From: Flagellimonas taeanensis
GTDB lineage: Bacteria > Bacteroidota > Bacteroidia > Flavobacteriales > Flavobacteriaceae
Direction of reading: 5' to 3'
Assembly: GCF_003584105.1 (NCBI RefSeq)
Contig: NZ_QXFO01000027.1
Span: 124,001 to 188,000, forward strand
DNA: 64,000 nt
The position numbers were made by a program, and so were the translations under genes. Shown in pieces: positions 48,058 to 57,821 of this stretch. Within the stretch, counting starts at the first letter, position 1. Each line of letters begins with the position of its first letter. The notes beneath the pieces are model-generated. The model searched no databases, was not told the origin of the DNA, and worked only from the letters and a program-made list of their open reading frames with translations.

Positions 48058-50181
48058 TTATTTGTGTAGCGCCAACTGAATCCGTTTTCTGGGGACATCC
48101 ACATCCAATACCTTAACGATTACTTGTTGATGAAGGCTTACATGTTCGTTGACATCCTTTACAAATGTATCGGACAGGTTGGAAATATGGATCAGGCCGC
48201 TTTCCTTAATCCCGACATCCACAAAGCATCCAAAGTTGGTGATGTTGTTCACGATACCGGGCAGTAATTGCCCTTGTCGCAGATCCGTAATTTCCCTGAT
48301 GTTTTGGTCAAACGTGAACACCTTGGCTTTCTCCCTCACATCCAAACCTGGTTTTTCCAACTCCTTTACAATATCCTCCAAAGTCGGCATGCCAATGGTT
48401 TCCGTGCAATAGGATTTTAGATTGATGCGCTGCAGGGCAGCCTTGTTCCCAACGATTTCCTGAAGTGGAATTTTTTGGTCCTTGGCCATTTTGGCCACCA
48501 AACCATAACTTTCAGGGTGTACCGAGGAGTCATCCAAAGGATTATCCCCATTTTTGATGCGTAAAAAACCGGCACTTTGTTCAAAGGCCTTACCACCCAA
48601 ACGGGCCACTTTTTTGATTTCATCCCTGTTTTTGAAAGCCCCATTTTCATTGCGATAAGCCACAATGTTTTCCGCCAATTTGGGTCCAATACCCGAAACA
48701 TAACTGAGCAAGGGGACACTTGCCGTGTTGATGTTGACGCCTACAGCGTTCACACAACTTTCCACTACCGTATCCAAAGAGGATTTCAATTGGGTTTGGT
48801 CCACATCGTGCTGGTATTGCCCCACCCCAATGGACTTGGCATCGATTTTAACGAGCTCGGCCAACGGATCGGCCAACCGGCGACCAATGGAGACCGCTCC
48901 CCGAACGGTAACATCATAATTGGGAAACTCATCCCTTGCAATTTTGGAAGCGGAATAGATGGAGGCCCCTGCTTCGCTCACTACAAATACTTCAATGGGC
49001 TTTTTAAAGGGAATGCGTTTGATCAATTGCTCCGTTTCGCGCGATGCGGTCCCGTTGCCAATGGCAATGGCCTCAATTTTATAGGCATCCACCAAGGAAC
49101 TTATTTTTTTAATGGCACCCGTTCTGTCATTTTGCGGAGCATGGGGATAAATGGTTTCGTTGTGTTTCAGATCGCCCTGTTCATCCAAACAGACCACTTT
49201 ACACCCCGTCCGGAACCCAGGGTCGATGGCCAAAATGCGTTTTTCGCCCAAAGGCGCACCCAACAGTAATTGCTTTAGGTTTTTGGAGAACACTTGAATA
49301 GCGGCCAAATCCGCTTTTTCTTTTGAAACACTTAAAAGTTCGTTGGAAAGGGAAGGAAACAAAAGCCTTTTGTAGGCATCTGCAATGGCCAATTCGATTT
49401 GTTCGGCACAGGCATTGTTCGATTTGATCAAACGGCGTTCCATATTCTGAAGGGCACGCTCTTCATCGATTTCAATTTTCACCCGGATGAACCCTTCCTT
49501 TTCTGCCCTCATGATGGCCAAAAACCGATGGGAGGGGCAACGGTCCAAAGGTTCGCTCCAATCAAAATAATCCTGGAATTTTTGGGCTTTCTCGTCGTCT
49601 TTTTTGGTCTTGATTACTTGAGTAGTGATCAAAGCATGGCGTTCCAATTGTCCTCTCAATTGATTTCGGATATCGCCCCGTTCGTTGATCCATTCCGCAA
49701 TGATATGGCGGGCACCTTCCAAGGCTTCATCCTCGTTCTGGACTTCCTTGTTGAGGTATTTGGAGGCAATGAACTCGATTTCATCGGCATTTTGCGCCAT
49801 GATGATTTTGGCCAACGGTTCCAACCCATTTTTACGGGCGGTTTCCGCTTTTGTCTTTTTACTCTTCTTGAAAGGTAAATACAGGTCTTCCAAGCTGGTG
49901 AGGTCCATGCAGCCCAAAAATTTAGCCTTGAGGTCCGGGGTGAGGGCTCCCTGTTCTTCCACCGCCTTGATGATGGCCGCCTTTCTTTTTTCAAGGGCCT
50001 CGAACTGGGTTTTGTATTGCACAATGGCACCGATCTGGACTTCATCCAAATTCCCGGTGCGTTCCTTTCGGTATCGGGAAATAAAGGGAATGGTACAATC
50101 CTCGTTCAAAAGGGCCACGGTATTCTCCACACTTTTTTCCGGTAATTGGGTGTGCTGAACAATATAGGGTATGAGTTGCAT
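48058..50181 (-). CDS. tex: Tex-family transcription accessory protein
   Basis: Tex/Spt6-like RNA-binding protein of 707 residues: a helical N-terminus (VALLNEDCTIPFISRYRKER), YqgF RNase H-like domain (LAIDPGFRTGCKVVCLDEQG), helix-hairpin-helix (LLSYVSGIGPKLAENIVAYR) and a C-terminal S1 domain (LLPGIVNNITNFGCFVDVGI). It binds nucleic acid and influences transcription. It lies upstream of the HDAC-like gene with an 8-base gap. Confidence 0.93.
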   Translation of the reverse strand: MQLIPYIVQHTQLPEKSVENTVALLNEDCTIPFISRYRKERTGNLDEVQIGAIVQYKTQFEALEKRKAAIIKAVEEQGALTPDLKAKFLGCMDLTSLEDLYLPFKKSKKTKAETARKNGLEPLAKIIMAQNADEIEFIASKYLNKEVQNEDEALEGARHIIAEWINERGDIRNQLRGQLERHALITTQVIKTKKDDEKAQKFQDYFDWSEPLDRCPSHRFLAIMRAEKEGFIRVKIEIDEERALQNMERRLIKSNNACAEQIELAIADAYKRLLFPSLSNELLSVSKEKADLAAIQVFSKNLKQLLLGAPLGEKRILAIDPGFRTGCKVVCLDEQGDLKHNETIYPHAPQNDRTGAIKKISSLVDAYKIEAIAIGNGTASRETEQLIKRIPFKKPIEVFVVSEAGASIYSASKIARDEFPNYDVTVRGAVSIGRRLADPLAELVKIDAKSIGVGQYQHDVDQTQLKSSLDTVVESCVNAVGVNINTASVPLLSYVSGIGPKLAENIVAYRNENGAFKNRDEIKKVARLGGKAFEQSAGFLRIKNGDNPLDDSSVHPESYGLVAKMAKDQKIPLQEIVGNKAALQRINLKSYCTETIGMPTLEDIVKELEKPGLDVREKAKVFTFDQNIREITDLRQGQLLPGIVNNITNFGCFVDVGIKESGLIHISNLSDTFVKDVNEHVSLHQQVIVKVLDVDVPRKRIQLALHK

Positions 50182-50271
50182 TTTCTTTTTTTGTAAAGTA
50201 GGCTTTTAAAAAAGTAAGAGTATTTTGATCAAGTCATTTTACTCTCGATACCATCAATCTCAATTCAAACT

Positions 50272-51720
50272 TTAGAATTTGAAAAGGGTGTATTGATTGA
50301 GTTTTTTGCTATAAACTCCCCAGATATAGGAATCATTCAACTTAAAAACAGTTTCCGCGTCCTTTTTGGGAAACGTATCAGCGGATTCTGTAATAATATC
50401 AAACACATTTTTGGGGATATCACCTGATTTATGCTTAAAATCCTGATCAAACAAACATTCAATACGTGTTGCCTTTGTGGAATTGTAACTTCCATAGGCA
50501 TAAAAAGTTGGGTTGAAAGTAACAGTAAATCCACCAATGGCACCTATCGGCATTCCAAAACCAGGCATCATCATAGGAGCGCCCCCTCTTACCATTTCTT
50601 TCTTGCAGCCCATGGTAATAACATAGTCAGTGTTGGACTTTATAACAGCGACGCCAATATCTTCTTTACTGAGTCTTCTCAGAAATTTACTGCTCTTTTC
50701 CATCTCCCTATAATCTTTGTATGTGCCACCTTCTTGAATTATGGGGGTGTTTTTGAAAGTGATGTCCTCATCTTTTTTTACTTGGAGGTTTTTCAGTTCT
50801 TGACCAGTTTCCAAGGATTTTATTGAAAAGACCATTTCTTCATCGGATGAAGAGATAAGATAAATCGTATCATCCAAAATGAAGGAATTGGAATTGAACA
50901 AAGGGGCCGAAATGGAAGGTTTTTCAATAGTGGAAAGTGTATAGTTCAATTCTTCAGTGGAAACATCCACGATATAGGTGAGCATTTGAGTGTCAATGGT
51001 CAATTTAAACCCATGCTTTCCAGGATACATCTTCAAAATTTCACTAGTGGTTTCAATGGAATTAGGGGAATGGGAATCAATCTTGTCAATTTTAAATGAA
51101 CTGAAATTTCCAAATCTTGTTTCTGAACCTCCCGTAGCCATGATGGTATAAAGATGTTGGACAGCTCCCTGAGTATCATAAAATGACTCTTTCGATAAGT
51201 CCAAAGACTGCTTTTTATACTCACTACCTTCTTCAAAGACATAAAAATTCAGAATACTGGATTCCTTGTTTATGGTTACCAGATGAAATTTGGAGGCATC
51301 ACTATAACCTCCTACGTAAACCTCATTTTTGAGTTTGAAATCATAAAGGGTTTCTTCTGTGGACTTATTTTCAAAATTGAAGAGAATACTTCCAAAAGTT
51401 TTATCCTTCCTATCTTTTAAGAATAAGCGGATTTCTTTTCCATTCACAGAATAGCCTATAATTTGCTCGTATTTTTTTGGGAGGCCTTCTGAAGCAAATT
51501 CACCAATCAAATCAAGTGCAGCGGAATATAGAAATCCATAGATATTATTATCATCGTCCAAGAAAATTGCAAAATTTCCAGTTACTTCATCTACAACAGG
51601 AAAGGCGGTGTGCACTTTTCTGGACCCTTCTTTGAAATTGTTGTTTATTTCAAGGAATTTTTCTTGCGAGATGATGACTTGTGATACTAAAAGCAAAAAA
51701 AGTAAGATTGGTCTTTTCAT
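50272..51720 (-). CDS. Exported protein of unknown function
   Basis: A 482-residue exported protein with signal peptide (ILLFLLLVSQVIISQ) and a beta-rich body that resembles beta-propeller-like repeats (FAIFLDDDNNIYGFLYSAAL; ETRFGNFSSFKIDKI). A Gly/Met-rich stretch RGGAPMMMPGFGMPIGAIGG sits at about residues 383-402. No known family. It lies 15 bases after metG on the same strand and is AT-richer than its neighbours. Confidence 0.75.
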   Translation of the reverse strand: MKRPILLFLLLVSQVIISQEKFLEINNNFKEGSRKVHTAFPVVDEVTGNFAIFLDDDNNIYGFLYSAALDLIGEFASEGLPKKYEQIIGYSVNGKEIRLFLKDRKDKTFGSILFNFENKSTEETLYDFKLKNEVYVGGYSDASKFHLVTINKESSILNFYVFEEGSEYKKQSLDLSKESFYDTQGAVQHLYTIMATGGSETRFGNFSSFKIDKIDSHSPNSIETTSEILKMYPGKHGFKLTIDTQMLTYIVDVSTEELNYTLSTIEKPSISAPLFNSNSFILDDTIYLISSSDEEMVFSIKSLETGQELKNLQVKKDEDITFKNTPIIQEGGTYKDYREMEKSSKFLRRLSKEDIGVAVIKSNTDYVITMGCKKEMVRGGAPMMMPGFGMPIGAIGGFTVTFNPTFYAYGSYNSTKATRIECLFDQDFKHKSGDIPKNVFDIITESADTFPKKDAETVFKLNDSYIWGVYSKKLNQYTLFKF

Positions 51721-51735
51721 GGTTTGTATGATTGG

Positions 51736-53880
51736 TTAGTTTATACTTGTTCCATTCCCAACCCCATCCTCATCGGGATTCATGAAAACGAGTTTCCCCT
51801 CTTGGTTTTCCGTCATCAAGATCATGCCCTCACTTTCCACGCCACGTAGTTTTCGAGGGGCCAAGTTTACCAAAACAGTCACTTTTTTACCGATGATTTC
51901 CTCTGGTTTAAAACTTTCGGCAATGCCGGAAACAATGGTTCGGGTATCCAGTCCGGTATCAATTTTCAACACCAGAAGTTTATCGGCCTTTGGCATTTTT
52001 TCCGCTTCCAAAATGGTGCCCACTCGCATGTCCAATTTTGCAAAATCTTCGTAGGCAATGGTCTCTTTTTGTGGCATAATGTCTTTTTCAGTTGTACCTG
52101 TGCTGGGTGTAGTCTCAGCATTGGATTTTTTAGTGGCTTCCAGTTTGTCCAATTGTTTTTGGATCTCTTCATCCTCAATTTTTCGGAAAAGCAATTCACT
52201 TGGATTGAGTTGGTGTCCACCGGGAAGCAAGATGTCTTCTGAGGCAATATCATCCCAATCCGTATCGGCGGAGCCTGTGCCGAGCGCAGTCGAGGTACTC
52301 GAAATGACACTATTTTGGTCATTCTGAGCAACGCCAAGAATCCCCTTCAATTTTGATGAAGTAAACGGCAAAAACGGTTCGCTTAAAATAGCAAGTCCCG
52401 TTGCAATCTGAAGTGCCACATACATGATGGTCTTTACGCGATCCTCATCGGTTTTGATGAGTTTCCAAGGCTCTTCATCGGCCAAATATTTGTTGCCCAA
52501 TCGTGCCAGGTTCATCAGTTCCTGACTGCCTTCACGGAATCGGTAACGCTCCAAGGAATTGGACAGAATTTCAGGAAAACCTTTTAGGGCTTCCAAAGTT
52601 TCTTTGTCCACTTCTGAAAGAGCACCAGGAGTTGGGACTATTCCGTTGTAATATTTTTGGGTGAGCACGGCAACACGGTTCACAAAATTGCCAAAAATGG
52701 CCACCAGTTCGTTGTTGTTGCGTGCTTGAAAATCCTTCCAGGTAAAGTCGTTGTCCTTGGTTTCGGGCGCGTTGGCCGTCAAGGCGTAACGGAGCACATC
52801 CTGCATATCCGGGAATTCCTCCAAATACTCGTGCAACCAAACCGCCCAGTTCTTGGAGGTGGATAGCTTGTTGCCTTCCAGGTTCAGGAATTCGTTAGCA
52901 GGAACGTTTTCGGGCAATATAAAATCACCGTGGGCCTTCAGCATGCTTGGGAACACAATACAGTGGAACACGATGTTGTCCTTGCCGATAAAGTGTACCA
53001 ATTTGGTGCTTTGGTCCATCCAATAGGGTTTCCAGTCCTTGCCTTCACGTTCGGCCCATTCCTTGGTGGACGAAATATACCCAATGGGTGCATCGAACCA
53101 TACATAAAGCACCTTGCCCTCGCCCCCTTTCACGGGAACCGGTATGCCCCAATCGAGGTCACGGGTCACGGCACGGGGTTTCAATCCGTCATCGATCCAC
53201 GATTTGCACTGGCCATATACGTTGGGTTTCCAATCGGACCTGTGCCCTTCCAAAATCCATTCTTTTAAGAATGCTTCATATCGATCCAAGGGCAAAAACC
53301 AATGTTTGGTCTTTTTTAGGGAAGGGATTGTTCCTGTAATGGTTGATTTTGGGTTGATGAGGTCGGTAGCGTTCAAAGAAGATCCACAGCGTTCGCATTG
53401 ATCTCCATAAGCTTCCTCATTACCACATTTGGGGCAGGTACCGATGACGAAACGGTCGGCCAAAAATTGCTTGGCCTCATCGTCGTACAATTGTTCGGTC
53501 TCCTCTTCAATAAAGTCGCCCTGATCATACATTTTTTGGAAAAAATCGGAAGCCGTTTTATGGTGCACTTCTGCGGAAGTCCTGGAATAATTATCGAACG
53601 AAATACCAAAATCGGCAAATGATTTTTTGATGATGCCGTGGTATTTATCAATTACTTCTTTTGGGGTGACCCCTTCTTTCTTGGCCTTCATGGAAATGGC
53701 CACACCGTGTTCATCGCTACCACAAACAAAGGCCACATCGTTGCCCTTGAGCCTTAAATAGCGTGAATAGATGTCCGCAGGAACATAGACCCCGGCCAAA
53801 TGCCCAATGTGGATGGGACCGTTGGTGTATGGGAGGGCCGCGGTAATGGTATATCTTGAAGGATGGGTATGTTGGGCCAT
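51736..53880 (-). CDS. metG: Methionyl-tRNA synthetase
   Basis: Charges tRNA-Met with methionine. The class I signature appears as [14 protein letters not shown], the zinc knuckle as [18 protein letters not shown] and the KMSKS loop as NKLSTSKNW. After the anticodon-binding helices a C-terminal tRNA-binding (EMAP-like) domain covers residues 600-714. Between the two (about residues 520-545, [17 protein letters not shown]) the chain carries an insertion encoded by a palindromic repeat arm. Length is a little above usual. Confidence 0.95.
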   Translation of the reverse strand: MAQHTHPSRYTITAALPYTNGPIHIGHLAGVYVPADIYSRYLRLKGNDVAFVCGSDEHGVAISMKAKKEGVTPKEVIDKYHGIIKKSFADFGISFDNYSRTSAEVHHKTASDFFQKMYDQGDFIEEETEQLYDDEAKQFLADRFVIGTCPKCGNEEAYGDQCERCGSSLNATDLINPKSTITGTIPSLKKTKHWFLPLDRYEAFLKEWILEGHRSDWKPNVYGQCKSWIDDGLKPRAVTRDLDWGIPVPVKGGEGKVLYVWFDAPIGYISSTKEWAEREGKDWKPYWMDQSTKLVHFIGKDNIVFHCIVFPSMLKAHGDFILPENVPANEFLNLEGNKLSTSKNWAVWLHEYLEEFPDMQDVLRYALTANAPETKDNDFTWKDFQARNNNELVAIFGNFVNRVAVLTQKYYNGIVPTPGALSEVDKETLEALKGFPEILSNSLERYRFREGSQELMNLARLGNKYLADEEPWKLIKTDEDRVKTIMYVALQIATGLAILSEPFLPFTSSKLKGILGVAQNDQNSVISSTSTALGTGSADTDWDDIASEDILLPGGHQLNPSELLFRKIEDEEIQKQLDKLEATKKSNAETTPSTGTTEKDIMPQKETIAYEDFAKLDMRVGTILEAEKMPKADKLLVLKIDTGLDTRTIVSGIAESFKPEEIIGKKVTVLVNLAPRKLRGVESEGMILMTENQEGKLVFMNPDEDGVGNGTSIN
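52271..52310. repeat. Palindromic-repeat arm inside metG
   Basis: GCCGAGCGCAGTCGAGGTAC belongs to the same family as the intergenic hairpin at 38731. Read with metG the arm gives codons TCG ACT GCG CTC, the same phase as both copies in mfd. Confidence 0.75.
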
Positions 53881-53900
53881 GAAAATTTTAAATTAGGCCC

Positions 53901-53934
53901 CAAAAATACTGATTTTAACGGGATCGGTCATAAA
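53901..53934 (-). promoter_or_regulatory. Promoter of metG
   Basis: Minus strand: TATTTTTG (53901-53908), a full -7 match, with TTTA at 53931-53934 as a weak -33 (spacing 22). The predicted start is about 14 bases before the ATG. Confidence 0.55.
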
Positions 53935-53998
53935 AAAGGAAACCCCCGAAGATGCGACCCAATTTGGGGTGTGGGGTACATCATCGAGGGAATCCCGA
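53932..53998 (-). terminator. Imperfect terminator after the DUF1501 gene
   Basis: Minus strand: GGGATTCCCTCGATGATG pairs imperfectly with CATCTTCGGGGGTTTCC and is followed by TTTTTT. It ends the DUF1800-DUF1501 transcript just before the metG promoter. Confidence 0.5.
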
Positions 53999-54021
53999 AA
54001 TAAATGTTAGGGTAAGGTTTC

Positions 54022-55734
54022 TTAGGAAATCATAATTGATTTGCTCATTTTTTTACCTCCGACCGAAATCCTATAAATGTATTTTCCTGTGGAAAGGCTG
54101 TCCCGCATGCGTTCACGGATGTTGATCTCCATGGGGCCTTCCTGCATAATTTGATTCAAGAGCGTCCCGACCCGTTGTCCCAAAATATTGAACAATTCAA
54201 TGTCCACATGAGCCGAAACGGGCATTTCCAAATGGATGTGGGGTGCGCTGGAATTTGGGTAGTAGGGTGAGTGCACGATACCGTCCAGAATATCCGGGTT
54301 CGGATTGTTCGGGTCTTGTCCAGGAGGGGTTTCCGGTAAGATGGGTGGGTCATTGTCCATGGCAATGTCCTCCAAGGTCTCACCGCTACAGTTAAAGCCG
54401 AGGTCTATGGCCCGGTAGGGGTGCCCCAAAAGGTGTTGCTCCACGGAAGCCCTTGGCACACAGAGCCATTCGGCCAAAACGGTACCGTAAAGGTCCCTAA
54501 AGTCCATGGTGTATTCCAGATTGCCCCGATTGTTCGGTTCGTCAAGGGAGGGATGCTCGCCCACAAAGGCACTTCCACTCAGTCCGGATCCAAAGAACAG
54601 GGTCGGGGCGGCCTTACCGTGATCGGTACCGTTGGATCCATTTTCAAAGATCCTACGTCCAAATTCGGAGAAGGTCATGCTCAATACCTTGTCATCCTGT
54701 TGGGTGAAAGCGATATCCTCATAAAAATTGTTGATGGCAATGGACAGGTTGGACATCAATCGCTCGTGAACCAAAGGCTGGTTGCCATGGGTGTCGAACC
54801 CGCCCATGGAGATCATATAGACTTTGGTGCCCAAATTTCCTTTGATCAATCGAGCCAAAAGGGCCAATTGCCTGGCAAAGCCGTTATCCTGATATTCCAC
54901 CTGGTTCTGTCCCCGCATGTATGCCTCATGGATTATACCAGCATATTCATAAGTGGTATTGGCCACGCCGCGTAGGAAACGGAGCTGATCGCCGTACATA
55001 CAGTTGTCGAAAGGTGCGTTCTCAATTTCATAGAAGGAACCCGTTTGGGCAATCTGTTCCAATTGGTCCACATTGTTGGTCACAAAGGCATAGTTGGTCT
55101 CCTCACCTTGGAAGACCAAGTTGGCCAAGTTCCCGATTTGGATGGCCGCAGGGGCCGCTGGCGGATTGATAAGGTAATCAGGGTAGAGTTCTTCAAAATG
55201 TCTGCCCATCCAACCTGTGTTTTCCCCAGAAAACCCAGTGGTAGTGAGGTCGGTATTGGCAAAAATGTCGGATCCCGTAAAGTGGGAGAGGCTTTGGTTC
55301 TGATAGCCTACGCCATGCACCGCTTTGAACTGCCCATCGCCCCAAAGGGATTCCAGGGCACTCATATAGGTGGGCACGCCAAAGTCATCCGTAAGTTTTA
55401 GGACCTTACTCTCAGGTATATAGATATTGGGCCTGGCATTGGCATAGGTGTCATATTGTTGGATGGGAATCACGGTGCTGAGACCGTCATTTCCACCTGA
55501 TAATCTGATCAAGATCAGAATATTGTCCGTTTCTGCAGCTGCAACGGCTGCCGTCAAAGGTGATGGGGCGGAGGCCGAGATCAAGTGGCTTCCTAGGAAC
55601 ATGGACCCAGAACCGGCTATACCTAGTGCCTGGATGAACGAGCGTCTGCTCCATTTGGTGTGCTCCAAATCGTGGCCCTCATGCTCAAGACCTTTGTGTG
55701 GAGATGTATCGTGGGTGTGGTGGGTATCGCACAT
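54022..55734 (-). CDS. DUF1501 protein with Tat-type signal and T9SS-like C-terminal domain
   Basis: A 570-residue DUF1501 protein. A twin-arginine motif SRRSFIQALGIAGSG starts at about residue 29, followed by a sulfatase/alkaline-phosphatase-like body (LIRLSGGNDGLSTVIP, GGFDTHGNQPLVHERL, MTFSEFGRRIFENGSNGTDH). The final 75 residues (VDIELFNILGQRVGTLL, STGKYIYRISVGGKK) have the look of a type A T9SS sorting domain. It is paired with the DUF1800 gene, 11 bases upstream. Role unknown. Confidence 0.87.
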   Translation of the reverse strand: MCDTHHTHDTSPHKGLEHEGHDLEHTKWSRRSFIQALGIAGSGSMFLGSHLISASAPSPLTAAVAAAETDNILILIRLSGGNDGLSTVIPIQQYDTYANARPNIYIPESKVLKLTDDFGVPTYMSALESLWGDGQFKAVHGVGYQNQSLSHFTGSDIFANTDLTTTGFSGENTGWMGRHFEELYPDYLINPPAAPAAIQIGNLANLVFQGEETNYAFVTNNVDQLEQIAQTGSFYEIENAPFDNCMYGDQLRFLRGVANTTYEYAGIIHEAYMRGQNQVEYQDNGFARQLALLARLIKGNLGTKVYMISMGGFDTHGNQPLVHERLMSNLSIAINNFYEDIAFTQQDDKVLSMTFSEFGRRIFENGSNGTDHGKAAPTLFFGSGLSGSAFVGEHPSLDEPNNRGNLEYTMDFRDLYGTVLAEWLCVPRASVEQHLLGHPYRAIDLGFNCSGETLEDIAMDNDPPILPETPPGQDPNNPNPDILDGIVHSPYYPNSSAPHIHLEMPVSAHVDIELFNILGQRVGTLLNQIMQEGPMEINIRERMRDSLSTGKYIYRISVGGKKMSKSIMIS

Positions 55735-55745
55735 GGGTGTTGGGG

Positions 55746-57236
55746 TTATTTAAGTTGAAATTCAGGTTGTCGGACAATATTCAGTAGTAATAAATACACC
55801 TGATAGTCAGCATCTTCCAAAGTCATATTCCAACTGTTTGTTTCATAAACGTTGTTGTCTTTGTAAGGTTCACGAAAAACAGTGAATGCTGCTGAATAAT
55901 CATCTTCCGTCAATAGTCCTTTGGGCAACATAAAGTCAATTATTGCCCTGGCAACTACATCGGGGTCACTGACAGTGGCCCCATTGGCACCAGTAACAGC
56001 GATTCCAAAATCTCGAAATTGCTCAGAGTCTGCTTGGAAGAAGCGCTCCAAAAACACTTCGGCGGTCAACCAGCGACCGATCATAAAATTGGTGTTGATC
56101 CATTGTCGGTCCCGTTGCCAGCCTTCCACCTCGGGTGGGTTGAAGAGTTCTTGGCCGATGAGCGATGCCGAATCAATCATGTTCAACACCGTGGTGTCGT
56201 CATAGGTGAACCCGGTTTCTTTCAATAGGTTAAAATACAGGTCAAAAGGACTCTTTATGATGACGCCAATGGCGGTTTCATCAAAAAAGTGTTGGCTTTT
56301 TAAAAGTTGACGGATTACCGGGGCTATTTCAAAATTGCTGGAGATAAAAGTTTGTGCCATCCCATCAATGATCTGTGGGGCAATGCCATTGCCTTCTTCG
56401 TCCGTTGAATCCGGATGCACAAAAAACTCATACAGTTTCTTGCAGATGAACCATGCCGTTTCGCTGGCCCTTTCATTGAAAAGGATATCGATTACATCAT
56501 CGTAGTCCCAATTCCCGGTCTGTCCGAAGATGGTTTTGTTATCGGTGTTGAACTCGGTGGGGTCAAAAGTGACTTGGGTACAGCCTTCCTCGCCTGTTTC
56601 GGTATATCCCGAAAGTGCTTTGGCCGTCTCAATAATATCCTGTTCGGTATAATTGTTCCCTTCGCCCATGGTAAAAAGCTCATAGAGCTCGCGGGCATAG
56701 TTTTCGTTGGGATTGTTTCCCCGGTTTCTGGCACCGTCCAAATAATACAGCATGGCACTCGTGAGCCCCACTTCACTGGTCAGTGTCTTGAAATTGCCCA
56801 AGGCATTTCTTTGAAGACAATTGATGTAATAGTAAAGGAACTGGTTACAGTTATAGACTTCCAATTGGGTCACGAAGTGGTTGCTCCAAAAAAAGCTCAT
56901 CCTATCCAAGAGGTTGTTGTTCAACAGCGCGTTTCCGTAAGTGATGGAATATTCCCGTAGTTGTGCCCGGCGCATCTGTCCGGCCTGCTCGTCGTCGGCA
57001 GGATAATTGGCATTGTTCCAATCTGCCCATTCGGGAGGAGGAATCAACGGAGCGGCCATGGCCTGATCCACAAGATTGTCGACGAGGGAAACAGCTGATT
57101 GCCCGATTCCTGCATTGACGGTCTGCACGGAAGCACTGAAACCGAGCCTGCGGTACAAATGGGCTACGCGAACCTCATCCAATGGGGTAGTATAGGGCGC
57201 CAAAGTTGAGGTATTGCAATTGACGAAGTACTCCAT
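55746..57236 (-). CDS. DUF1800 protein
   Basis: A 496-residue DUF1800 protein with HLYRRLGFSASVQTVNAGIG near the start, and RMSFFWSNHFVTQLEVYNC, NPNENYARELYELFTMGEGN and FNPPEVEGWQRDRQWINTNF as family landmarks. No clear signal peptide is visible at the start I see; it may have a Tat-less route through its partner. DUF1800 and DUF1501 genes are nearly always paired, as here (11 bases apart), which suggests a two-protein exported complex with unknown function. Confidence 0.87.
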   Translation of the reverse strand: MEYFVNCNTSTLAPYTTPLDEVRVAHLYRRLGFSASVQTVNAGIGQSAVSLVDNLVDQAMAAPLIPPPEWADWNNANYPADDEQAGQMRRAQLREYSITYGNALLNNNLLDRMSFFWSNHFVTQLEVYNCNQFLYYYINCLQRNALGNFKTLTSEVGLTSAMLYYLDGARNRGNNPNENYARELYELFTMGEGNNYTEQDIIETAKALSGYTETGEEGCTQVTFDPTEFNTDNKTIFGQTGNWDYDDVIDILFNERASETAWFICKKLYEFFVHPDSTDEEGNGIAPQIIDGMAQTFISSNFEIAPVIRQLLKSQHFFDETAIGVIIKSPFDLYFNLLKETGFTYDDTTVLNMIDSASLIGQELFNPPEVEGWQRDRQWINTNFMIGRWLTAEVFLERFFQADSEQFRDFGIAVTGANGATVSDPDVVARAIIDFMLPKGLLTEDDYSAAFTVFREPYKDNNVYETNSWNMTLEDADYQVYLLLLNIVRQPEFQLK

Positions 57237-57407
57237 AGCAATGTTTGGGGTTATTTTAGTACATAGTTTGGGGTCAACTATATGTTTATGCTAATGTTGG
57301 GTGTGGTTCAATTGAGCCAACAAATTACAATGATAACGCCGGTTTGTCCTTGAACTACCAATTTTTTCGATGAACTGCACATATTTTTTTGATATTTTTC
57401 CAACCGT

Positions 57408-57767
57408 ATGGAATCTAGCAACGATTTTGGAAAGTTTGGGGAGCAAATGGCCGTGGAACATTTGCTGGGAAATGGGTATGCTATCTTGGAGCGGAACTAC
57501 CGATACCTCAAGGCTGAGGTGGACATTATTGCAAGGAAAGGGGACACCTTGGCCATTGTGGAGGTAAAGTCAAGGAACATGGGCTTTTTGGAGGATATTT
57601 TGGATACGGTGAATGCCAAGAAAGTGAAACTTTTGACCATGGCGGCCGACCATTATGTACAGGAAAATGACCTTGATGTGGAGGTAAGGTTCGATGTGAT
57701 CACCGTCATCAAAACGGGCAGTGGAATCCACCTGGAGCATCTCGAAAATGCATTCTTTCATTTTTAA
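57408..57767 (+). CDS. YraN-family (UPF0102) nuclease-like protein
   Basis: A 119-residue protein of the restriction-endonuclease-like fold. FGKFGEQMAVEHLLGNGYAI, ERNYRYLKAEVDIIARKGDT and AIVEVKSRN show the E...D...ExK catalytic pattern of the family. YraN proteins are thought to act in DNA uptake or repair. It is followed 54 bases later by the ACT-like gene and begins about 170 bases from the divergent DUF1800 gene. Confidence 0.87.
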   Translation: MESSNDFGKFGEQMAVEHLLGNGYAILERNYRYLKAEVDIIARKGDTLAIVEVKSRNMGFLEDILDTVNAKKVKLLTMAADHYVQENDLDVEVRFDVITVIKTGSGIHLEHLENAFFHF

Positions 57768-57770
57768 CCA

Positions 57771-57802
57771 TTTGTTTGTTTTATAACAATATGTTATTTT
57801 TG
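57771..57802 (+). promoter_or_regulatory. Promoter of the ACT-like protein gene
   Basis: TTTG (57771-57774), 20 bases, TATTTTTG (57795-57802): a perfect Bacteroidota promoter, start about 14 bases before the ATG. It lies directly after the yraN stop. Confidence 0.75.
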
Positions 57803-57821
57803 TACCAAACCAACTGTAGAA

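Noticed and set aside
48577-49269. 230-codon open frame opposite tex
   Set aside because: Antisense to the conserved Tex helix-hairpin-helix and RNase H-like parts; sequence looks like reverse-strand translation.
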